Part shown: positions 1 to 4,983 of the stretch, piece by piece
Layout of the letters: the number at the start of each line of letters is the position of its first letter
Numbering within the stretch: the first letter of the stretch is position 1
NCBI GenBank assembly: GCA_023701165.1
Contig: JAMPXL010000060.1
Coordinates: 1-6,404, forward strand
Length of the DNA: 6,404 nucleotides
Reading direction: 5' to 3'
DNA from: Geothrix sp.
GTDB taxonomy: Bacteria > Acidobacteriota > Holophagae > Holophagales > Holophagaceae
Position numbers and translations under genes: made by a program
The notes under the pieces: model-generated
Databases searched by the model: none
Seen by the model: the letters and a program-made list of their open reading frames with translations, nothing else
What the model was told of the DNA's origin: nothing

Positions 1-15
1 CAGGGCGGCCCGCCT

Positions 16-63
16 CTCGAGTAGGGTTAACGGCTTGTAAAAGAGGGGCCTCTCCCCTACTCG
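16..63. repeat. Inverted repeat, 9-bp arms
   Basis: CGAGTAGGG at 18-26 is the exact reverse complement of CCCTACTCG at 55-63. A third, degenerate copy (CCCTACCGAG) lies at 83-92 across the end of the nucleotidase gene. The right arm overlaps the strong hairpin at 60-82, so in RNA the two pairings would compete. The first 84 bases contain no gene, and this repeat plus the terminator-like hairpins is all I see there. It may be part of a 3'-end structure or of a dispersed palindromic repeat, and one copy cannot distinguish these. Confidence 0.5.
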
Positions 64-82
64 GAACGCGCAGCGTTCCGAG
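36..82 (-). terminator. Probable terminator of the 5'-nucleotidase gene
   Basis: Reading the minus strand just past the TAG stop at 87-85, there is a perfect 10-bp stem with a 3-nt loop (arms CTCGGAACGC and GCGTTCCGAG, 82-60). A second, shorter GC-rich hairpin follows (AGGGG, five bases, CCCCT, 58-44), then TCTTTTAC. Position and orientation suit transcription termination of the gene ending at 85. The T-run is short and sits behind the weaker hairpin, so intrinsic termination is plausible rather than certain. The plus strand shows no T-run after the hairpins, so a bidirectional terminator is not supported. Confidence 0.5.
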
Positions 83-84
83 CC

Positions 85-1011
85 CTACCGAGCCGCTGGC
101 CCGGAACCACTTCCTTCATTTTTCACGCCGCTCACCACATGCCCCGTGGGGCCCACCCGGGCGGCCGTGTCGCAGTAGCCCGTCTGGTCGTCGAAGAAGA
201 AGTCGGGCTCGAACTCCCGCAGGAAGTCGGCCTTCTCCAGGCCGCCCAGGAACATGGCCTCGTCCACCTGGATGTTCCAGGCCATGAGGGTGCGGATGGC
301 GCGCTCGTGCGCAGGGGCGCTGCGGGCCGTGACCAGGGCGGTTCGGATGCGCATGGGGGCGTCCGCCGCCATGTCCTGGAGGGGCCGCAGGGCCTCCAGC
401 AGGGGCTTGAAGGGCCCCGGGGGCAGGGGCAGGTTGGCCCGCTCGATCTCGTGGGCCTGGAAGGCCTTCAGCCCGCCCTCGGCATAGACGCGTTCCGCCT
501 CGTCGCTGAACAGCACCGCGTCGCCGTCGAAGGCGATGCGGATCTCGTCGGGGTGCCGGTCCGCGGCCATGGCGCTGTCGGGATAGACCCGGGCGGCGGC
601 GAAGCCTGCGTTCAGGGCGGCGCGGACATCGTCCTCCTTGGCGGACAGGAAGAGGTTCGCCCCCAGGGAGGTGAGGTAGGGGTAGGGATTGCGGCCCCGG
701 GTGAACACGCCGCGCTCCAGCTGGAGGTCCGATTCCTGGGCGCTGCGGAAGACCCGCAGGCCGCTCACAGGATCATTGCGGGAGAGGATCACCACGGCCA
801 CGCGGTTCTCGCCATCGGTGTTGAAGGCCAGCAGCTTCTTCACCAGCGGGAAGGCCACGCCGGGCTGGGCGGGCACATCCAGCCGCGACAGCTGGAGTTC
901 CATGTAGGCCCGGTCGTCGGATTCCTCGAAGACCCGGTTCTCCTCCTCGAAATCGAAGAGGGCCCGGGAGGAGATGGCGACGACGAGCTTGCCGGAGAGG
1001 GATTGGGGCAT
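85..1011 (-). CDS. Cytosolic 5'-nucleotidase, NT5C1 (cN-I) family
   Basis: This 308-residue soluble protein should dephosphorylate nucleoside 5'-monophosphates; animal cN-I enzymes prefer AMP, but substrate preference here cannot be read from sequence. It resembles NT5C1A/B along its whole length (Pfam 5-nucleotidase, HAD-like fold). Family landmarks are the N-terminal LVVAISSRALFD (9-20), FPLVKKLLAFN (54-64), ILSRNDPVSGLRVF (75-88), RGRNPYPYL (105-113) and NLFLSA (119-124). The HAD catalytic set follows: FDGDAVLF with nucleophile D162 and D164, the ALVTAR strand with T228, GGLEKADFL with K260, and FFFDD with D274/D275. No signal peptide or membrane segment is visible. The ATG at 1011 is chosen because family similarity begins immediately after it. 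The reading frame stays open upstream only as antisense of the desulfurase. No Shine-Dalgarno precedes this ATG; a TACCCT hexamer ends 5 nt before it. It is divergent from the desulfurase with 21 bp between starts. Confidence 0.92.
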   Translation of the reverse strand: MPQSLSGKLVVAISSRALFDFEEENRVFEESDDRAYMELQLSRLDVPAQPGVAFPLVKKLLAFNTDGENRVAVVILSRNDPVSGLRVFRSAQESDLQLERGVFTRGRNPYPYLTSLGANLFLSAKEDDVRAALNAGFAAARVYPDSAMAADRHPDEIRIAFDGDAVLFSDEAERVYAEGGLKAFQAHEIERANLPLPPGPFKPLLEALRPLQDMAADAPMRIRTALVTARSAPAHERAIRTLMAWNIQVDEAMFLGGLEKADFLREFEPDFFFDDQTGYCDTAARVGPTGHVVSGVKNEGSGSGPAAR

Positions 1012-1022
1012 GGCCCAGGGTA
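1012..1022 (-). promoter_or_regulatory. Putative -10 element, leaderless nucleotidase transcript
   Basis: On the minus strand TACCCT (1022-1017) is followed by five bases and the ATG of the nucleotidase. With a usual discriminator length the transcript would begin at or within a base of the start codon. No Shine-Dalgarno lies upstream and no clear -35 hexamer is seen. It shares its TA (1021-1022) with the plus-strand hexamer of the divergent gene. The motif is short, so the support comes from its recurrence at four starts in this window. Confidence 0.45.
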
Positions 1023-1032
1023 CATTGATGTC
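1021..1032 (+). promoter_or_regulatory. Putative -10 element, leaderless desulfurase transcript
   Basis: TACATT (1021-1026) is followed by exactly six bases and the ATG at 1033, placing the predicted +1 on the A of the start codon. No Shine-Dalgarno occupies the expected position; the nearest purine run (AGAGGG) is about 30 bases upstream. No convincing -35 hexamer is seen, and any such element would lie inside the nucleotidase coding region. It overlaps the opposing hexamer by two bases, so both promoters could not be bound at once. Confidence 0.45.
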
Positions 1033-2067
1033 ATGCCCAGGCTCTACTTCGACGCCAACGCCAGCACGCCGCCCCATCCGGAGGTGGTGGAGGCGGTGCG
1101 CCGCGCCATGGCGGAAGACTGGGCCAACCCCACCAGCACCCACCGGGAGGGCCAACGGGCCAGGTTCCGCATTGAGGAAGCCCGCCGGGAAATCGCGGCA
1201 TCGCTGGGCGTGGCCCCCGGGGAGCTGGTGTTCTGTTCCAGCGCCACGGAGGCCCTGCACCTGCTCATCCGGGGCCTCCACTCCGCCCTGGGCGACCGTC
1301 CCGCGGCGGTGTTCCCAGGCGAGCACAGCGCCTGCCTGAACCCCCTGCGGGACTGGCCGCGGGTGAGCTGGCTGCCGGGGCTTCCCGCGGACTGCGCCAC
1401 GGTGGTGCAGATGGCCGCCAGCAACGAGACGGGCATCCTGTACGCCATGCCGCCGGTGCTGGATGCGGTGCGCATCAGGGACTGCTGCCAGGCCTGGGGC
1501 AAGGTGCCCGTGGCTCTCTCGGACTGCGATGCCGCGGTGTTCAGTGGCCACAAGGTGGGCGGTCCCCGGGGGGCGGCCCTGCTGTGGATGCGGCCCGGCC
1601 TGCCCTGGGAGGCCCTGATGGAGGGCCCGCAGGAACGCCGCCGCCGCGGCGGCACCGAGGATCTGCCGGCCATCCTGGGCCTGGCGGCGGCCGTACGCCA
1701 TTTGACGGAACGTCAAAGCATGAACGCATCGGTGGCGGCGGTGCGCGATGCATTCGAGACCGAAGTCACATCCTGGAACCGCGGCATCGAGGTCATCGGC
1801 CAGGCCGAGCCACGCCTGCCCAATACCAGCTGTGTCCTGTTCCGGGGCCGGAACGGCGAGGCTTTGCACGCCGCCCTGGACCTGGCCGGCTTCGCCGTCA
1901 GCACTGGCAGCGCCTGCCACAGCGGGGCGGTAAAACCCAGTCACGCGATCACGACCTTGGGGTATGGTTTGGACGACGCCCGATCGGTGCTTCGCTTTTC
2001 GATGCTCCCCGACGTGCAGACCAGCGAGATGGAAGCCCTGGCAGCGGCCATCAAGCGATTGACATGA
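1033..2067 (+). CDS. Cysteine desulfurase-like class V aminotransferase (compact NifS/IscS relative)
   Basis: The predicted role is PLP-dependent removal of sulfur from L-cysteine, leaving alanine and an enzyme persulfide. The family core is present: YFDANAST near the N-terminus (5-12), SSATEAL (69-75), H98 in GEHSA (PLP-stacking histidine), N131 in SNETG, D150 and Q153 (cofactor contacts), SGHK with Schiff-base K174, RGGTED (206-211), and the catalytic loop STGSACHSG with C295. At 344 residues it is about 60 shorter than E. coli IscS. The usual HVDATQ block reads IRDCCQ here, and about six residues are missing between NETG and this block. No IscU, IscA or SufE gene is adjacent, so its sulfur acceptor is unknown. 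The ATG at 1033 is the first start that does not run into the antisense of the nucleotidase, and YFDANAST fits the normal N-terminal position. The antiporter follows 32 bp downstream. Another class V reaction, such as selenocysteine lyase, is possible but less likely. Confidence 0.85.
   Translation: MPRLYFDANASTPPHPEVVEAVRRAMAEDWANPTSTHREGQRARFRIEEARREIAASLGVAPGELVFCSSATEALHLLIRGLHSALGDRPAAVFPGEHSACLNPLRDWPRVSWLPGLPADCATVVQMAASNETGILYAMPPVLDAVRIRDCCQAWGKVPVALSDCDAAVFSGHKVGGPRGAALLWMRPGLPWEALMEGPQERRRRGGTEDLPAILGLAAAVRHLTERQSMNASVAAVRDAFETEVTSWNRGIEVIGQAEPRLPNTSCVLFRGRNGEALHAALDLAGFAVSTGSACHSGAVKPSHAITTLGYGLDDARSVLRFSMLPDVQTSEMEALAAAIKRLT
1701..1717. repeat. Perfect 7-bp palindrome inside the desulfurase gene
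   Basis: TTTGACG, the spacer GAA, then CGTCAAA form a perfect inverted repeat in an otherwise GC-rich coding region (codons near HLTERQ, residues 223-228). It has the form of a dimeric repressor site or a small hairpin. Its TTGAC-N5-GTCAA core resembles a CRP/FNR-type site, but with five spacer bases instead of four. A regulatory role is speculative because it lies about 380 bp upstream of the next gene start. Confidence 0.3.
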
Positions 2068-2089
2068 CCCCCTGATTCCCCGGCTGCGT

Positions 2090-2095
2090 GGAGGG
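2090..2095 (+). promoter_or_regulatory. Ribosome binding site that sets a TTG start
   Basis: GGAGGG lies four bases before the TTG at 2100 (five bases counted from the GGAGG core). The alternative in-frame GTG at 2088 overlaps this sequence and has no Shine-Dalgarno of its own. The TTG is therefore the better start, shortening the antiporter from 564 to 560 residues. Confidence 0.65.
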
Positions 2096-2099
2096 ACCC

Positions 2100-3782
2100 T
2101 TGCTCGAGAACATCCTCTTCTTCTTCGCGCACAATCCGCTCCTGATGCTCTTCGCGGTGGTGGCCCTGGGCTACCCCATCAGCAAGATCCGCATCGCGGG
2201 GGCCTCCTTCGGCATCGCCAGCATCCTCTTCGCCGGCATCGCCCTGGGGGCGCTGGTCATGGCGCCGGGCCTGGACCCCGGCCTCAAGAAGGACATCTCC
2301 AAGGAGATGAAGCTGGTCTACGAGCTGGGCCTGGCGGTGTTCGTCTACGGCATGGGCCTCTCCATCTCCCACAGCTTCTGGGCCGCCTTCAGCCGCGAGG
2401 GCATGAAGAAGAACGCCGTGGTCCTCCTCGTGATGCTCACCTCCACGGCCCTCGTGGTGGTGCTGGCCAAGGCCATGGGCTTCAACGCCCGCTACGCGGC
2501 GGGCCTGCTCACGGGCAGCTTCACCAACATGCCCGCCCTGGCGGGCGTCATCGAGCGTGTGAAGTCGCTGGGGGCCGGCCCCGTGGAACTGGCCCAGCCC
2601 ACCGTGGCCTCGGCCATCGCCTACCCCATCGGCGTGCTGGTGCCCATGGTCATCATCCTGCTCAGCTCAAAGGTCTTCCGCGTGGACCTGCGGGCGGAAG
2701 CGGACGGCCTCAAGGACTACCAGGCGGGCCACCAGAAGCTGGAGGTCTGGACCGTGCGCGTGACGAGGCCCGAGGCCGAGTCCCTGACCAAGCGGGAGAT
2801 CCGCGCGGCGGGCCGCTTCCAGGTGGTCTTCGGCCGGGTGCTGCGGAAGGCGGAGCTGCTGCTGCCGGGGCCGGAATTCCGCCTGAAGCTGGATGATCTG
2901 GTGACGGTGGTGGGCTCGCCGGATGACCTGGCCCAGGTGCAGGCCCTCATCGGCGAGCGCAGCCACGTGGAGCTGGACCGCGACCAGAGCGCCCTGGACG
3001 CCACCCGGGTCTTCGTGTCCAACGGGGCGGTCGTGGGCGTGCCCCTGGGGCGCCTGGACCTGGTGAACCAGCACCAGGCCATCATCACCCGCGTCCGCCG
3101 GGGCGACCTCTGGTTCGTGCCGGACGGCGACACGGTGCTGGAGCTGGGCGACCGCGTGCGCGTCACCACCCGCCGCGACAACATCGAAGCCATCGAGGCG
3201 TTCTTCGGGGACAGCTACCGCGACCTCAGCGAGGTGAGCTTCCTCACCTTCGCCATGGGCCTGGCGGCGGGGCTGGCCCTGGGCCAGCTGCCCATCCCCC
3301 TGGGCCACGGCATCGTCTTCAAGCTGGGTTTCGCGGGAGGCCCCCTGGCGGTGGCGCTCATCCTGGGCCGCTTCCACCGCATCGGCCCCCTGGTGTGGAA
3401 TTTCCCCTACAGCGCCAACCACACGATCCGACAGTTCGGCCTGGTGCTGTTCGCCGCGGGCATCGGCGTGATCTCCGGCGAAGGCTTCCGGGCCATCGTG
3501 TCGAAGGACGCCTCCGTGCTGCCCCTGTTCCTGGGCGCGGCCTTCCTGGTCTGCTTCGTGGCGGATTCCCTGACCATGCTGCTGGGCCACAAGCTGTTCG
3601 GCATCCCGCTCAACATCATGTTCGGCATCCTGGCGGGCACCCACACGCAGCCCGTGGTGCTGGGCTACGCCAACCACCACACCGGCAACGACCTGCCCAA
3701 CGTGGGGTTCGCCACGGTCTATCCGCTGGCCACCATCCTCAAGATCGTCCTGGCCCAGGTGCTGCTGGCGCTGATCCCGTAG
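2100..3782 (+). CDS. AspT/YidE-type antiporter with two RCK_C domains
   Basis: This 560-residue inner-membrane transporter belongs to the aspartate:alanine exchanger family (TC 2.A.81), which includes AspT, YidE and YbjL. Its substrate cannot be read from sequence. An N-terminal membrane half (about 12-191, five or six segments) precedes a cytosolic part (about 195-375) and a C-terminal membrane half (about 379-559). The cytosolic part holds two TrkA-C/RCK_C-like domains near 213-290 and 302-372, each with the pattern of a hydrophobic strand, LxLxD/G and V(T/R)V. The halves carry related motifs: LLTGSFTNMPALAGV (136-150) and ILAGTHTQPVVLGYA (510-524). RQFGLVLFAAGIGVISGEGF (444-463) and the C-terminal ATVYPLATILKIVLAQ (538-553) are typical of the family. 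The start is TTG at 2100, directed by GGAGGG. It lies 32 bp behind the desulfurase on the same strand, with no terminator between, so cotranscription is likely. Its stop is 4 bp from the convergent phosphodiesterase stop, and I see no terminator in the gap. Confidence 0.88.
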   Translation: MLENILFFFAHNPLLMLFAVVALGYPISKIRIAGASFGIASILFAGIALGALVMAPGLDPGLKKDISKEMKLVYELGLAVFVYGMGLSISHSFWAAFSREGMKKNAVVLLVMLTSTALVVVLAKAMGFNARYAAGLLTGSFTNMPALAGVIERVKSLGAGPVELAQPTVASAIAYPIGVLVPMVIILLSSKVFRVDLRAEADGLKDYQAGHQKLEVWTVRVTRPEAESLTKREIRAAGRFQVVFGRVLRKAELLLPGPEFRLKLDDLVTVVGSPDDLAQVQALIGERSHVELDRDQSALDATRVFVSNGAVVGVPLGRLDLVNQHQAIITRVRRGDLWFVPDGDTVLELGDRVRVTTRRDNIEAIEAFFGDSYRDLSEVSFLTFAMGLAAGLALGQLPIPLGHGIVFKLGFAGGPLAVALILGRFHRIGPLVWNFPYSANHTIRQFGLVLFAAGIGVISGEGFRAIVSKDASVLPLFLGAAFLVCFVADSLTMLLGHKLFGIPLNIMFGILAGTHTQPVVLGYANHHTGNDLPNVGFATVYPLATILKIVLAQVLLALIP

Positions 3783-3786
3783 GGGT

Positions 3787-4953
3787 TCAGCGCCCGGGGA
3801 GCAGCGCGTCCACCGGCCGTCCGTCCGGAGCCTGGGCCCACCGGATGTCCAGCCAGGCGGCCACCGTGGGGGCCAGATCCCAGAGGGGGACGGTTCCCAG
3901 GGGGCCGCGGCCCGCGCCCAGCACCACCAGCCAGGCATGCATGGTCCGGGTGTCGGCGGAGTAGGCATGGGCCCCCTGGCGGCCGTGCCATTCCGCGGCC
4001 TCCTCCCGGCTGGAGCGGGCCTTGGACAGCCACTGGCCTTCGGGCGCCAGCACCACCAGGTCGCCCACGCGCGGATTGCCTGACAGGTGATGGCGGGCGG
4101 GCACCTGCTCCCGGGTCCAGGCCTTCAATCCTGCTCTGCGCAGGCGGCCCAGGGCCTTGGCGGCGTCGCCTGGATGGAGGAGGTAGACGTAGGCGCTGCC
4201 GCCGTGGGCGATGAGGTCGCAGGGGATGCCGTCCAGCAGGGAGGGCAGGTGGATGCGGCGGCGCATGGGGGCCATGCCGTGGTCCGCCGTGAGGATCACC
4301 CGCAGGCCGGGATGGGCTGCCCGCACCCGCCGGAGCCAGGGGGCCAGCTCGTCATCCAGGCGCGCCAGCTTGGCCCGGGTCCCGGGGCTGCGGGGGCCCT
4401 GGATGTGGCCCTCGCCATCGGTGCCCGACAGGTAGGTCATGACGAGGCGGGCGCCGTCCCGCAGAGCCGCTTCGCTGAAGGCCAGGGCCTCGGCGTCTGG
4501 ATGGCCCGGGCTGAACCGCTCCATGCGCCAGGGGCTGACCCCCTCCCAGGGGCCCGTGGCACCCACCCAGTGGTAGACCGCGGTGCGCACGCCGCTGCGG
4601 GTGGCGGCCACCCAGAGGGGCTCCCGCTGCACGTCCTCGATGTGATGGGCGATGGGGATCATCTTCCCCGTGGCGGGGTCGCGGTAGCTGTTGGCCACCA
4701 CGCCGTGGTGCTCGGGCCAGCAGCCCGTGGCCAGCGTGGCGTGGCCGTTGTAGGTGGTGGCGGGGAAGGGGGGCAGGCCCGCCCCCCGGCGGCCCTCCTT
4801 CGAGAGCTCCCATACCTTCGGCATGCTGCGGGCGGTGAACTGGTCCGCCGCCAGCCCGTCGGCACTGATCATCAGTACGGGCGCCGGTTCCGCGGGGCGG
4901 CCCCGGAGCGGCAGGAGGGCGAGCAGGACGGCGAGAAGGGCGGATCGGCGCAT
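3787..4953 (-). CDS. Exported nucleotide pyrophosphatase/phosphodiesterase-like protein (alkaline phosphatase superfamily)
   Basis: This 388-residue metal-dependent esterase likely splits phosphodiester or pyrophosphate bonds of nucleotides or related substrates outside the cytoplasm. A signal peptide is visible: MRR, a leucine/alanine-rich core (4-16), and a likely cut after GRPA near residue 21. The two-zinc active site of the NPP family is complete: D32 in SADG, nucleophile T67 in FPATTYNGH, N88 in GVVANSY, D179 and H183 in GTDGEGH, D224/H225 in TADHGM, and H329 in GAHAYS. Spacings match bacterial NPPs, and length is normal for a single catalytic domain. No lipobox cysteine or C-terminal anchor is seen, so it is probably periplasmic or secreted. 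The ATG at 4953 is chosen because an in-frame TGA lies five codons upstream and the signal peptide begins there. AAGG directly abuts this ATG, too close to act as a Shine-Dalgarno; a TACCCT hexamer ends 6 nt upstream. Monoesterase activity cannot be excluded. Confidence 0.88.
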   Translation of the reverse strand: MRRSALLAVLLALLPLRGRPAEPAPVLMISADGLAADQFTARSMPKVWELSKEGRRGAGLPPFPATTYNGHATLATGCWPEHHGVVANSYRDPATGKMIPIAHHIEDVQREPLWVAATRSGVRTAVYHWVGATGPWEGVSPWRMERFSPGHPDAEALAFSEAALRDGARLVMTYLSGTDGEGHIQGPRSPGTRAKLARLDDELAPWLRRVRAAHPGLRVILTADHGMAPMRRRIHLPSLLDGIPCDLIAHGGSAYVYLLHPGDAAKALGRLRRAGLKAWTREQVPARHHLSGNPRVGDLVVLAPEGQWLSKARSSREEAAEWHGRQGAHAYSADTRTMHAWLVVLGAGRGPLGTVPLWDLAPTVAAWLDIRWAQAPDGRPVDALLPGR

Positions 4954-4965
4954 CCTTCGAGGGTA
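4954..4965 (-). promoter_or_regulatory. Putative extended -10 element, leaderless phosphodiesterase transcript
   Basis: On the minus strand TACCCT (4965-4960) is followed by exactly six bases and the ATG at 4953. The bases before it read TGA, giving the TGn extension of an extended -10 promoter, which can work without a -35 element. The predicted +1 falls on the A of the start codon. No correctly spaced Shine-Dalgarno exists. Confidence 0.5.
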
Positions 4966-4977
4966 TCAAGCTACCCT
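4960..4977. repeat. Inverted repeat at the centre of a divergent promoter
   Basis: AGGGTA (4960-4965), six bases, and TACCCT (4972-4977) form a perfect 6-bp inverted repeat centred exactly midway between the two divergent start codons. Each arm is the putative -10 hexamer of one gene, so the symmetry may simply reflect two identical promoters facing apart. It could also be an operator bound by a dimeric regulator acting on both genes. Confidence 0.5.
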
Positions 4978-4983
4978 GGATCC
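4972..4983 (+). promoter_or_regulatory. Putative -10 element, leaderless rlmI transcript
   Basis: TACCCT (4972-4977) is followed by exactly six bases and the ATG at 4984, mirroring the minus-strand arrangement. No Shine-Dalgarno and no TGn extension are seen. Any -35 element would lie in the start region of the phosphodiesterase gene. Confidence 0.45.

Noticed and set aside
139..1032. Long plus-strand open frame continuous with the desulfurase, which would add about 300 residues to its N-terminus
   Set aside because: It is antisense to the clearly recognisable 5'-nucleotidase, has low-complexity G/E/A-rich translation, and the desulfurase similarity starts only at 1033.
1012..1944. Minus-strand open frame extending the nucleotidase upstream by over 300 residues
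   Set aside because: It is antisense to the desulfurase; the nucleotidase family begins at the ATG at 1011. High third-position G+C keeps the opposite frame free of stops.
3229..3253. Strong hairpin (GCGAGGTGAG, loop CTTC, CTCACC-T-TCGC) inside the antiporter gene
   Set aside because: It lies at the end of the second RCK_C domain in well-conserved coding sequence and such stems are common at this G+C; there is no T-run or gene boundary.
2667..3968. 433-residue minus-strand frame opposite the antiporter
   Set aside because: The translation is Q/H/G/A-rich without recognisable domains and mirrors a well-supported membrane protein; it is a high-GC shadow frame.
4954..4957. AAGG (minus strand) as a Shine-Dalgarno for the phosphodiesterase
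   Set aside because: It directly abuts the ATG with no spacer, so it could not pair with the ribosome while the start codon is in place.
4087..4983. Plus-strand open frame continuous with rlmI that would add about 300 residues
   Set aside because: It is antisense to the phosphodiesterase, whose full active site and signal peptide are visible; RlmI proteins are normally about 396 residues, matching the ATG at 4984.
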